Below are positions 7,949-15,529 of a DNA stretch of 32,819 bases, piece by piece; positions within the stretch are counted from its first letter, which is position 1; every line of letters begins with the position of its first letter. This stretch comes from Pseudomonadota bacterium. GTDB taxonomy: Bacteria > Pseudomonadota > Gammaproteobacteria > Burkholderiales > Burkholderiaceae_C. The stretch is from NCBI GenBank assembly GCA_021825505.1, contig JAKAHP010000005.1:1-32819 (forward strand). The letters are read 5' to 3'. The notes under the pieces are model-generated. The model was not told the DNA's origin, searched no databases, and worked only from the letters and a program-made list of their open reading frames with translations. The position numbers and the translations under genes were made by a program.

Positions 7949-9550
7949 TCAGAATTGCACGAAGGCGCCGTCGCCGGGGTCGGCACCGTGCTTCGCCCGG
8001 GCCGTCGGCGTGCGCTGCGCCGCCGCGCGGCTGCCCGCGCCCGCGGCATCGCCGGCGAGGCGGAACTGTGCCACGTTGCGCTGCAGTTCCTGCGCCTGCG
8101 AGCTCATTTCCTCGGACGTCGCGGCAAGCTCCTCGGCGGCCGACGCGCTTTGCTGGGTCGCGGTGTTGATCTGCCCGATCGCGGCGTTGATCTGTCCGAT
8201 GCCGCTGCTCTGCTCGGTGCTGGCCGCGTTGATTTCGGCGACCAGGTCCGCGGTCTTGGTGATGGCAGGCACCATCGCGATGAGCAGCTTGCCCGCGGCC
8301 TCGGCCTGCTCGACCGATCCGCGCGACAGTTCGCCGATTTCCTTCGACGAGGCCTGCGCGCGCTCGGCCAGCTTGCGCACTTCGGCGGCGACCACCGCGA
8401 AGCCCTTGCCGTGCTCGCCGGCGCGTGCCGCCTCGATCGCGGCGTTCAGCGCCAGCATATTGGTCTGGTAGGCGATGTCGTCGATGATGGAGATCTGCTC
8501 GGCGATCGACCGCATGTCCTCGACGGTCTTGCGCACCGCCTCGCCGCCTTGCTGCGCCTGGGCGGCCGCCTGCTGCGCCATGAGCGCGGTCTGCTGCGCG
8601 TTGTCGGCGTTCTGCTGCACGCTGGCGCCGAACTGATCCAGCGTCGCCGAGGTTTCCTCGATGGAGGCGGCCTGCTCCGAGGCTCCCTGCGACAGGGTCT
8701 GCGAGGTCGCCGACACCTGTTCCGAGGCGGTTGCCATATTGTCCGCGGCGCTGCGGATCGCAGCCAGCGTCGTGGTGAGTTTGTCGACCATATTGCGCAG
8801 GGCCGCCAGCAGCTGTCCGGTTTCATCGGTTCCACGGCGGGCGATCTCGACCGTGAAGTCGCCTGCGGCAACGCGGTCCGCCGCGGCGACCGCGTCGCGC
8901 AGCGGGCGGGTGATCGAGCGCGTGATCCACGCTCCGAAGGCTATCGATATCGCCAGCGCCAGCGCGCCCACCACCAGCATCATCATCCAGGCGCGCTGAT
9001 ACGCCGTCGCTGCGGTGGCCGCGGCCTGCTGGTTTTGCTGCTTCTGGAATTCGACGAAGGACACGATCACCGCGCTTTCATGTTCCTGCGCCGGTTTGAC
9101 CTGGGTCATGATGGCCTTGACCGCGTTCGCCGAGTCATTGGCCAAGCCATATTGCAGGGCCTGGTTGATCGCGGGCGTGCCGGCGGCCTCGAGCTGCTCG
9201 ATCTGGTCCACCAGAGCGCGCGCCTGCGGGGTGACGACCTTGGCGCGCAGGCGCTCGATGTCGGACTGGAATGCGGCACCGACCGATGCGAGACGCTGCT
9301 GCTGCTGTTTCATCGCGGCCGGATCGGTGAGCAAGCCGACGTTGCGCACGATGATGGACTCCTGCGACTGGGTGCTGAGCAGGTCGTTGGCCAGCGCCAT
9401 CTTGACGTTGTTGTCGTGCACGATGTCGTCGATGCGCGTTTTCATGGTCGACATGCCCTGCAGCCCGAGACCGAGTACGAGCAGAAGCATCACGATTTCG
9501 AGGCCGAAGGCCGCGCCCAGGCGCTGGCCGATTTTCAGATTTGCAAACAT
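7949..9550 (-). CDS. Methyl-accepting chemotaxis protein
   Basis: A 533-residue chemoreceptor. TM1 is at about residues 10-32 ([16 protein letters not shown]), followed by a helical periplasmic domain of about 150 residues of 4HB type, TM2 at about 188-210 ([19 protein letters not shown]) and a HAMP linker with [11 protein letters not shown] long cytoplasmic coiled coil carries the hairpin tip ([20 protein letters not shown], then [20 protein letters not shown]). The tip binds CheA/CheW; the flanking Glu/Gln-rich helices carry methylation sites. There is no C-terminal CheR-binding pentapeptide of NWETF type; the protein ends DGAFVQF. The start is the ATG at 9550 because [12 protein letters not shown] is the usual opening of this group; the frame stays open upstream but lacks family sequence. 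The ligand is unknown. Confidence 0.94.
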   Translation of the reverse strand: MFANLKIGQRLGAAFGLEIVMLLLVLGLGLQGMSTMKTRIDDIVHDNNVKMALANDLLSTQSQESIIVRNVGLLTDPAAMKQQQQRLASVGAAFQSDIERLRAKVVTPQARALVDQIEQLEAAGTPAINQALQYGLANDSANAVKAIMTQVKPAQEHESAVIVSFVEFQKQQNQQAAATAATAYQRAWMMMLVVGALALAISIAFGAWITRSITRPLRDAVAAADRVAAGDFTVEIARRGTDETGQLLAALRNMVDKLTTTLAAIRSAADNMATASEQVSATSQTLSQGASEQAASIEETSATLDQFGASVQQNADNAQQTALMAQQAAAQAQQGGEAVRKTVEDMRSIAEQISIIDDIAYQTNMLALNAAIEAARAGEHGKGFAVVAAEVRKLAERAQASSKEIGELSRGSVEQAEAAGKLLIAMVPAITKTADLVAEINAASTEQSSGIGQINAAIGQINTATQQSASAAEELAATSEEMSSQAQELQRNVAQFRLAGDAAGAGSRAAAQRTPTARAKHGADPGDGAFVQF

Positions 9551-9936
9551 GAGTAGTGCAGATTCCTGTTTTTTTGTTTGGGATCGGCGTCGATTTGCCG
9601 ACGGCGCATCAGGGCCGGTCGTGCGACGATGGCCCAATATTCGTAATTTTCAATACAACAATCACGCACCTCTGCAGCTTAGATACGCGCATGGGTATTG
9701 AATGCCAATTAGTTGGCAATTTGATGCGCATTTACATCTTGAATTTTTGTCTTGCCTCGGGAAATCACGTGCATCCCGACGGCCGCCGCGCGAGACCACC
9801 GCGGCACCGCGGCCGCACCGGTCGATGCGCCGCACGGGCCGGGGCGCAGGCTGGCGGTGCGCGGCAGCTGCGCGAGCGCAAGGCGCGAGGGTCGATGGCG
9901 TGATAGCTTGGCAGCGCAAGCGTCGGGGAGTGACAG
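9551..9936. other. Divergent intergenic region, AT-rich centre
   Basis: No gene is supported in these 386 bases. About 9640-9765 is much richer in A and T than the surroundings and probably holds promoters for the MCP operon (leftward) and perhaps the lipoprotein gene. It contains a perfect inverted repeat TGCCAA-TTAG-TTGGCA at 9703-9718. No FliA-type or sigma-54 consensus fitted when checked by eye. Confidence 0.5.
9703..9718. promoter_or_regulatory. Inverted repeat TGCCAA-N4-TTGGCA
   Basis: A six-base perfect palindrome with a four-base centre in the AT-rich intergenic patch between the MCP operon and the lipoprotein gene. It could be an operator; nothing identifies the protein. Confidence 0.3.
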
Positions 9937-11130
9937 GTGAGTGGCAGAGTCCGGTTCGTGCTCAGGCGGGTCGTCGGGTTGACGCCGCTGGTCGGGGTGC
10001 TGCTGGCGCTGGGCGGGTGCATCCCGGCGCCGGTGGGCAAGTACTACCAGGCGCAGATGAGCCTGAGCGGCGCGCGCTACTCGGGTTCTGCATGCCACGG
10101 GCAGTCGGGCGCCCCGGCCGTGCTGCATGTGACGCTGGCCCCCGGCGTCGATGCGCGCATCGACGCCATGCCGGTGCACGGCGCCGACGCGGGCGGGCAA
10201 CGGCCGCTGCACATCGCGTTTGAGGTTCCTCGGCACACGACCTTGCGCTTCGGTGGTCGCGTTGCCAGGGTCAGTGTCGACGACGGCCGAACCTGGCGCG
10301 ATCTGCCGCTTCGCGCCAGCGTGCGCGCGTCGGTGTCGGTGGCCGATCGGGTGGCGTTCACGTCATGGGCGCCGACGGCGCTCGGCGCCATCGAGCCCGG
10401 TACCTTCGAGGCGCGGGCCGCACTGTCGTATCAGCTGCCGCACTACGCGCCGCAACGCCTGACGATGACGATTCCGGCCATCGTGCTGGCCGACGGGGCC
10501 GAGCTGGCCGCGACCCAGGTCGAGGCGCAGCGGCAGGAGCGGCCCGAAAGTTATCCCGGCGAGTACCGCACGCATCGGTCGCTGATCTACACGACGGCGG
10601 CGTCGCGTGCCGCGCTGGTGCAAGGCACCGCCGAGTGCCAGCGCAAGGTGGCCGCGGGTGACCGCACGCTGCACTGCGATAACCTGCGGATCTACGACCG
10701 CGGCGGGTTCAAGGTGGCGAACGGTCCGTTCGCGATTTCGGGGCAGTGGTCGGTGTTCGACCTGGAAGGGGGCGCGCCCTTCACGGGGGAACTGCAAGTG
10801 GCGTATCGACAACCCCTGGACTGGCGCTTCGCCCAGGCGCGGCTGCAACTGCTCGACGAGCAAGGCCGGACGACGGACGTGCCGATCCAGGCGCTGCGCC
10901 TGAGTTTCAGCTACGACCTCCCGCTCGACGCGGCGGTGCAGGGGGTCGGCAACACGCCGATCTCGAACGCCACGGCGATGACCCTGCTGGGCAGCCTCGG
11001 CGACGCCGAGGCGCCGCGCTACCTGGTGCAGTTGCCGCCGTTGATCGTCAACGGCACCGTGGTGCCCCTGCCGCCGATCGACCTGCGCCGGCACCTGCTC
11101 GGCTTCGAACTGGCGCCGTTCAATTGCTGA
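9937..11130 (+). CDS. Predicted lipoprotein of unknown function
   Basis: A 397-residue protein starting with GTG at 9937; GGGAGTG lies just upstream. The N-terminus is a lipoprotein signal: a basic start (SGRVRFVLRR), a hydrophobic core (VVGLTPLVGVLLAL) and the lipobox LGGC, so the mature chain would begin at about Cys28 and be lipid-anchored. The rest is rich in beta-strand-like alternation and has no motif I recognise; two halves with similar strand-rich composition may be two beta domains. Internal cysteines (SACHGQ, TAECQRK, LHCDNL) and the C-terminal FNC could form disulfides in the envelope. The base composition matches the host background. No operon partner is evident, since wrbA follows 185 bases later with its own palindromic control site. 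Confidence 0.75.
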   Translation: MSGRVRFVLRRVVGLTPLVGVLLALGGCIPAPVGKYYQAQMSLSGARYSGSACHGQSGAPAVLHVTLAPGVDARIDAMPVHGADAGGQRPLHIAFEVPRHTTLRFGGRVARVSVDDGRTWRDLPLRASVRASVSVADRVAFTSWAPTALGAIEPGTFEARAALSYQLPHYAPQRLTMTIPAIVLADGAELAATQVEAQRQERPESYPGEYRTHRSLIYTTAASRAALVQGTAECQRKVAAGDRTLHCDNLRIYDRGGFKVANGPFAISGQWSVFDLEGGAPFTGELQVAYRQPLDWRFAQARLQLLDEQGRTTDVPIQALRLSFSYDLPLDAAVQGVGNTPISNATAMTLLGSLGDAEAPRYLVQLPPLIVNGTVVPLPPIDLRRHLLGFELAPFNC

Positions 11131-11224
11131 GCGCGCGGCGATCTCTCCGCCGCGGCGCGCCTTCGCAACCGGGGCGGTCGGTTAGCACGGAATCCAGAAC
11201 GCTGCAAAAACCCTGCGCCGGCAA

Positions 11225-11244
11225 GTAGTTCTAGTGCGAACTAC
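11225..11244. promoter_or_regulatory. Palindromic operator candidate upstream of wrbA-like gene
   Basis: A perfect inverted repeat GTAGTTC-N6-GAACTAC ends 71 bases before the flavoprotein start. Its size suits a winged-helix dimer such as an HxlR or MarR regulator, families that often control quinone/flavin reductases. The regulator is not in the window. Confidence 0.55.
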
Positions 11245-11315
11245 ATTGCCGAGACGCGGTGCGAGGCGTGCACCGCGATTCCCCCACGAAACAAAAGCAA
11301 AGCGAGAGCACATCG

Positions 11316-11873
11316 ATGAACAAGATCATGGTTGTCTATCACTCGGGCTACGGCCATACGCGCCGCGTCGCCGAGCATGTCGCGCGCGGCGCCGAAGCGG
11401 AGCTGGTCGAGATCGATGCCGACGGCAATGTGCCGGGCGACGCGTTCGAACGCCTGGCGGCGGCCGACGCGATCATCTTCGGCGCGCCCACCTACATGGG
11501 CAGCCCGAGCTGGCAGTTCAAGAAGTTCGCCGATGCAACGAGCAAGGCCTGGTTCACCCGGGCGTGGCAGGACAAAGTGTTCGGCGGCTTCACCAACAGC
11601 GCGAGCCTCAACGGCGACAAGCAGGTGTCGCTGATCGCGATGCAGACGCTGGCTTCGCAGCACGGCGGCATCTGGGTCAGCCTGGGGCTGCCGCCGAGCA
11701 ACGCGAAGGCGGCCACTCGCAACGACGCCAACAACCTGGGCGGGTCGGTCGGCTTGCTGGTGCAGTCGCCGTCGGACGCCAGTGTGGACGAGATTCCGCA
11801 GGGTGACCTGGCCACCGCGCACAGCTACGGCCAGCGCGTGGCCGCAGTGGCGTCGCGGCTGCGCGGGATCTGA
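11316..11873 (+). CDS. WrbA-type flavodoxin-fold NAD(P)H:quinone/FMN reductase
   Basis: A 185-residue flavodoxin-fold protein. The N-terminal KIMVVYHSGYGHTRRVAEHV is the FMN-phosphate loop (SxGxT type), and GAPTYMGSPSWQFKKFAD is the second flavin-contacting loop typical of WrbA-like NADPH-dependent reductases. It would transfer two electrons from NAD(P)H to quinones via FMN in the cytoplasm. It is close to WrbA length (about 190-200). The ATG at 11316 gives the canonical MNKIMVVYHS start; the open frame upstream to 11259 lacks family sequence. A perfect palindrome lies upstream, suggesting inducible control by quinone or redox stress (inference). The stop codon abuts a dispersed palindromic repeat also found in the ligase gene. 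Confidence 0.88.
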   Translation: MNKIMVVYHSGYGHTRRVAEHVARGAEAELVEIDADGNVPGDAFERLAAADAIIFGAPTYMGSPSWQFKKFADATSKAWFTRAWQDKVFGGFTNSASLNGDKQVSLIAMQTLASQHGGIWVSLGLPPSNAKAATRNDANNLGGSVGLLVQSPSDASVDEIPQGDLATAHSYGQRVAAVASRLRGI

Positions 11874-11904
11874 GCGCCCCCAGGGCCGGGCTGCGCCCAG
11901 CCCG
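11872..11904 (-). repeat. Dispersed GC-rich palindromic repeat, copy 2
   Basis: It is the exact reverse complement of 3962-3994 and begins within the wrbA-like stop codon. Its self-complementary core (GGGCT...AGCCC) may act as a terminator. Confidence 0.75.
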
Positions 11905-12087
11905 TTCCACCTCGCAGCCTGCAGGCTGCTCGGATTCGGCAGGCGCGCGAACGCGCTCGGCGCGGCGCCTGCCCGCGGGTCGACGATCAGGCGGCCGCGC
12001 ATGGCGGCCAGGTCGCGCATCGGCCAGATCGCCGGGCATGCGTGCGCGCGCCGCTGGAAAGTCGTGGATCACGCGATTCAAGCGCGG
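11905..12087. other. Spacer without a recognisable gene
   Basis: GC-rich DNA with short open frames on both strands and no product I recognise. It marks the boundary between ordinary chromosome and the exported-protein array, but no tRNA, direct repeat or recombinase gene is seen here. Confidence 0.4.
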
Positions 12088-12277
12088 GCTTGCGCAAGGG
12101 TTGACGCGATTGAAACAACCCCCAGTGAACTTCGCAGATCAGCTCAATCAAAGTCTACAGATGCAGCGCTTTGCTGAATCTGTCGAGGATTGATCGGCGT
12201 CACACCGGTGTCCTCGGCTCCTGAGCCGGTGGGGCGTTGCCGCACGCGAGCACTGTGACGAGAGGGAGTTTCTCAAA
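12088..12277 (+). promoter_or_regulatory. Conserved array leader, copy A
   Basis: The first of seven similar leaders of about 190 bases placed directly before genes A-G. It contains in order TTGACGCGATTGAAACAACC from 12101, the inverted repeat AGATGCA-N9-TGAATCT at 12159-12181, an imperfect hairpin CACACCGG...CCGGTGGG (12201-12233), and a TGACGAGAGGGAGTT block that supplies the ribosome binding site. Confidence 0.75.
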
Positions 12278-14401
12278 ATGAAGCATTGCAAACCTGCACG
12301 CTGGACGCGTGCGCCGTTGGCCGCGTGCGTCGCCGCGGCGATGTTTGGTGGTGTGGCGACCGACGTGAGCGCGACGCTCACCCAGGCCGACAAATCGCAG
12401 GCTGGCCCGAGCGATACACAGCCGCACGCCCAGCGCCAAGGACTGGAGACCTTACGCCTTGTGCCGCAAAGCATCGACCAAAGCATCGACCAAAGCATCG
12501 ACCAAAGCATCGACCAAAGCATCGACCAACGCATCGACCAAAGCATCGCCCAAAAATCCCCCAAGTTTTCGAATTTGCGGGCATACAATTTCCAGCTCTC
12601 GGACTCGGACGATTCCGAGTTCGAGGTATGGCGTGCCTCGAACGCTGCGAGCACCGATCGGTCGGCGGCCAGAGCGTCGGTGTACGATCCGGCGCTGCTC
12701 CGGCTGCTGAAGCAGAAGTATCCGGAGCGGTGGAAGAAGCCGCAGGGCAATCGGCGTGCGGGTGCTGCGCATAAGCCCGCGGCAGAGTTGCGCGCTGCGC
12801 ATAACGAGCAGGCACGCGCTGGCCAAGCCGGCAAGGTCGACGCCCCACGCAAGGGGCACGACGTGGAATACCTTAAGCAGTTGGCGAAGCCGAGGTATCG
12901 GGCGCAGTCCGACACTCGGACTGGGCAGGCACAGCACGACGCTGCCGCCAGGAAGGTTGACACCAGACCCAAGTGGGGTCAGCGGCAGCCTGCGCAAAAG
13001 CAATACTCCAAGGAGCCTTATGGGCAGAAGCCTGTTCTCCGTGGCGCCGACGGCAAGGGACGCGTCGAGCGGAGTGCGTATGCGCAGTACGGCGCTGCTG
13101 AAAAGACCATCGCCCCGCGCGTGACGCAAGAGCCTCAAAAAGTGGTTTCGAAGCGCCTCGAATACCTGGCGACAAGTAAGAAGCGTCACCAGCCTGATTC
13201 TGGAATCGAGCGTGCGTACCAAGCGCCCTCGGCTTACGCCGCAAACTATGACTCGGCGCAGCTGAAAAAGCGCGGCATGCTGGATGAGCGTGGTCGCCCA
13301 GCCCCGGTCGAACAGCAAAACGCCCGACGCGTGACGCACAAGCCTCAAACGGTGGATCAGGCTCGCCTCAAGCACCTGGCGACAAGTAAGAAGCGTTACC
13401 AGCCTGATTCTGGAATCAAGCCTGCGTACCAAGCGCCCTCAGCTTACGCCGCAAACTATGAATTGGCGCAGCCGAAGAAGCGCGGCAAGGTGGATGAGTA
13501 TCGCCTCGAGCACCTGGCGACAAGTAAGACGCGTTACCAGCCTGATTCTGGAATCAAGCCTGCGTACCAAGCGCCCTCGGCTTACGCCGCAAACTGTGAA
13601 TTGGCGCAACCGAAGAGGCGCGGCAAGGTGGATGAGTATCGCCTCGAGCACCTGGCGTCAAGTAAGAAGCGTTACCAGCCTGATTCTGGAATCAAGCCTG
13701 CGTACCAAGCGCCCTCGGCGAACGCCGCTCTCCTTGAGTTGCCCGGTGCTGGAGCCGTTCAGGTGGTATCGACGAGCGTCACCGCGAACGCGCTCAGGAT
13801 CACCGATCAGCATTGTCTGTCGTCCACGCACGCCGTGCACTTGTTGCGTCTGCGCGCAGATCTGCCGCAGGCCTCGAACCCGGCTCTGGAGTTCGACGCG
13901 CCGGCGGAGCCGCAAACCCTCTCGCTGCGCGAGGTCTGGCACAATGAGATCGGCCACGAGACACCGGCCGTGATCCTGAGCCCGGGCCAAGCCCGCTCTG
14001 CCAGCGGTATTCGTAAGGCATGCAAGCCGAGCTGGGACATGAACCAGCGCTGCATTGTTCATTTCGAGCCGGCGCTGAACAGTGTGCCGGACGGCCATAA
14101 GGAATCGATCAAAGGGCTGATCGCTCGCGTCGACGAGCCCACGGACAGCAATGCCCCGTACATCGTGGTGCGTTATGAGGTCGCCAACGATTACATCGGA
14201 TGGGTCGCGGATGGCAAGCCCCAGATATCTGCGGAGCTGTCTGGCGCTTCGATGGATGCGAACGAGATGTTGAACGAGCCGGAGACTACCCCGGCGCGTG
14301 TCGACATCAAGCGAATCGGCAATGTCGAATTGGCGGTCTACAGCGTGCCGGAATACTGGCGTGCGTTGCGGGCTTTGGGATCTCAACCGGTGCAGGACTG
14401 A
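12278..14401 (+). CDS. Array gene A: exported repeat protein, unknown family
   Basis: At 707 residues this is the largest member of the array. A Sec-type signal peptide occupies about 1-32 (KHCKPARWTR, then APLAACVAAAMFGGVA, ending TDVSA). Next come seven SIDQ-type tetrapeptides (about 65-92), an acidic LSDSDDSEFEVWRAS patch (about 106-120) and a Lys/Arg/Gln-rich module with AGQAGKVDAPRKG and KPVLRGADGKGRVERSAYAQ. Four repeats of 46 residues (about 293-481, core HLATSKKRYQPDSGIKPAYQ) follow, then a type-1 C-terminal domain (about 488-707) with conserved cysteines (DQHCLSS, ACKPSWDMNQRC). The end, ELAVYSVPEYW, parallels VxYVIYRP of the other subtype. It is probably secreted or periplasmic; no enzymatic motif is seen. 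The start is fixed by the near-constant MKHCKPARWTR in paralogs. Codon use is less GC-biased than the flanking genes. Confidence 0.85.
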   Translation: MKHCKPARWTRAPLAACVAAAMFGGVATDVSATLTQADKSQAGPSDTQPHAQRQGLETLRLVPQSIDQSIDQSIDQSIDQSIDQRIDQSIAQKSPKFSNLRAYNFQLSDSDDSEFEVWRASNAASTDRSAARASVYDPALLRLLKQKYPERWKKPQGNRRAGAAHKPAAELRAAHNEQARAGQAGKVDAPRKGHDVEYLKQLAKPRYRAQSDTRTGQAQHDAAARKVDTRPKWGQRQPAQKQYSKEPYGQKPVLRGADGKGRVERSAYAQYGAAEKTIAPRVTQEPQKVVSKRLEYLATSKKRHQPDSGIERAYQAPSAYAANYDSAQLKKRGMLDERGRPAPVEQQNARRVTHKPQTVDQARLKHLATSKKRYQPDSGIKPAYQAPSAYAANYELAQPKKRGKVDEYRLEHLATSKTRYQPDSGIKPAYQAPSAYAANCELAQPKRRGKVDEYRLEHLASSKKRYQPDSGIKPAYQAPSANAALLELPGAGAVQVVSTSVTANALRITDQHCLSSTHAVHLLRLRADLPQASNPALEFDAPAEPQTLSLREVWHNEIGHETPAVILSPGQARSASGIRKACKPSWDMNQRCIVHFEPALNSVPDGHKESIKGLIARVDEPTDSNAPYIVVRYEVANDYIGWVADGKPQISAELSGASMDANEMLNEPETTPARVDIKRIGNVELAVYSVPEYWRALRALGSQPVQD
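12470..12553 (+). repeat. 12-bp tandem repeat, seven units, in gene A
   Basis: The unit is AGCATCGACCAA (Ser-Ile-Asp-Gln). Units 1-5 are identical, unit 6 begins CGC (Arg) and unit 7 ends CGCCCAA (Ala). A multiple of three keeps the frame on gain or loss. The motif is absent from the other array genes. Confidence 0.95.
13154..13719 (+). repeat. 138-bp tandem repeats in gene A
   Basis: There are four copies of a segment coding HLATSKKRYQPDSGIKPAYQ and flanking residues. Copies 2, 3 and 4 are spaced exactly 138 bases apart. Copies 1 and 2 are 210 bases apart because of an extra 72-base insert coding ERGRPAPVEQQNA and neighbours. Genes B and D each carry a single copy. Confidence 0.9.
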
Positions 14402-14513
14402 TGAGTGCAGCGATGGGCGGGAGCAAGGGGTGGACGGCCAGGCGCGAGACGGCACCGAGGCTGTGCATCATCGCGCTCGCGCCCCGCGCTTGGGCGGCTG
14501 GGAGCGCGCCGCG

Positions 14514-15230
14514 ATGAGCCGTCTCAGTGTCGAGCGCATGCTGCAGTCGCAAGGCTTCGGCACGCGTCGACAGTGCCGGCTCCGGGTCCTTGACGGTCAG
14601 CTGCGCATCGCCGGCGAGGTGTTCGACGATCCCGACCGGGTGGTCGACACGGCGGGCTTGCAGTTCACGCTGCTCGACGAACCGTGGGTGTATCGCGAGC
14701 ATGTGTACCTGGCCTTGAACAAGCCGCCGGGCTACGAGTGTTCGCGCCGTCCCAGCCGCCACCCCGGCGTGCTCGGCCTGCTGCCCGAGCCCCTTCGGGC
14801 GCGCGGCGTGCAGCCGGTGGGTCGGCTGGACCACGACACCACCGGGCTGCTGCTGCTGTCCGACGACGGTGCGTTCATTCACGCGCAGTCGTCGCCGAAG
14901 CGCAAGGTCGCCAAGCATTACCTGGCGAGTACCGCGGAGCCGGTCGGCGCGGAGCTGGTCGCGGCGCTGCTGGCCGGCGTGCAGCTGCACGACGAGCCGG
15001 CCCCGCTGGCCGCGGTGCGGTGCGAGGTGGTCGACGCGCAGCGCATCGCGATCACGCTCGAACAGGGCAAGTACCACCAAGTCAAGCGCATGCTCGCCGC
15101 GGCCGGCAACCATTGTGTCGCATTGCAGCGGGTCGCTATCGGCGGGCTGCGCCTGGACGCGCTGGCACTGCCCGAAGGCGCCTGGTGCTATCTGGGCGAG
15201 CGCGAACTCGCGCTGCTGGCGCCGGTCTGA
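14514..15230 (+). CDS. RsuA-family pseudouridine synthase (intact copy)
   Basis: A 238-residue synthase that would isomerise a specific uridine of rRNA. An S4 RNA-binding domain occupies about 1-60 (LSVERMLQSQGFGTRRQCRL). The catalytic domain carries LNKPPGYECS and PVGRLDHDTTGLLLLSDDG, where Asp106 is the expected nucleophile, and KYHQVKRMLAAAGNHC near the end. The arrangement and length fit the RsuA/RluB/E/F group, 16S uridine-516 type being most likely. The ATG at 14514 follows GGGAG. It sits between array genes A and B. The 3' part of this gene is duplicated as fragments after B and D, making this the only intact copy in the window. Base composition is host-like, unlike gene A. Confidence 0.92.
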   Translation: MSRLSVERMLQSQGFGTRRQCRLRVLDGQLRIAGEVFDDPDRVVDTAGLQFTLLDEPWVYREHVYLALNKPPGYECSRRPSRHPGVLGLLPEPLRARGVQPVGRLDHDTTGLLLLSDDGAFIHAQSSPKRKVAKHYLASTAEPVGAELVAALLAGVQLHDEPAPLAAVRCEVVDAQRIAITLEQGKYHQVKRMLAAAGNHCVALQRVAIGGLRLDALALPEGAWCYLGERELALLAPV

Positions 15231-15332
15231 GGCGCGCGGCGCCCGGACCGGCTTCCTCGCCGGGCCGGCACGCAAGGCCGTGCGGCACAACGTCACGCTC
15301 AACAGCCTGCTGCCGGCGCCGATCACACGACC
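15231..15332 (+). pseudogene. SDR fossil after intact rsuA
   Basis: About 100 bases directly after rsuA match the middle of the intact SDR gene at 17372-18151. The translation TGFLAGPARKAVRHNVTLNS, followed by LLP, corresponds to TGFVAGLARKTVRHNVTINN and LLP there. The rest of the SDR is gone. It is the remnant of an SDR copy that once followed rsuA in unit 1. Confidence 0.85.
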
Positions 15333-15341
15333 CAAGCAGCG

Positions 15342-15529
15342 GCTTGCGCAGCGCTTGACGCGGTTGAAACAACCCACAGGGAACTACTCCGTTCAGTCTT
15401 ATCAAAGTCGATAGATGCAGCGTGTTGCTGGATCTGTCGAGGATGATCGGCGTAGCGCTGGTGTCTTCGGCTCCTGAGCCTGGGCGGCGTAGCCACCCGC
15501 GACTGACGTGACGAGACGGAGTCTGGACT
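15342..15529 (+). promoter_or_regulatory. Conserved array leader, copy B
   Basis: TTGACGCGGTTGAAACAACC begins at 15355. The inverted repeat is AGATGCA-N9-TGGATCT at 15413-15435. The block TGACGTGACGAGACGGAGT precedes the gene B start. The second hairpin is weak in this copy. Confidence 0.75.

Noticed and set aside
9551-9936. FliA or sigma-54 promoter for the MCP operon
   Set aside because: A GCCGAT and a TGGCA-like string exist, but the partner boxes or spacing do not fit the consensus.
11874-12087. Genomic-island attachment site
   Set aside because: No tRNA, integrase or flanking direct repeat could be found at either end of the array.
12470-12553. CRISPR-like short repeat
   Set aside because: Units are contiguous without spacers and in frame within a coding gene.
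12452-13432. Minus-strand frames opposite gene A containing LWSM repeats
   Set aside because: They are the complement of the SIDQ repeat; the plus strand has the leader, signal peptide and paralogs.
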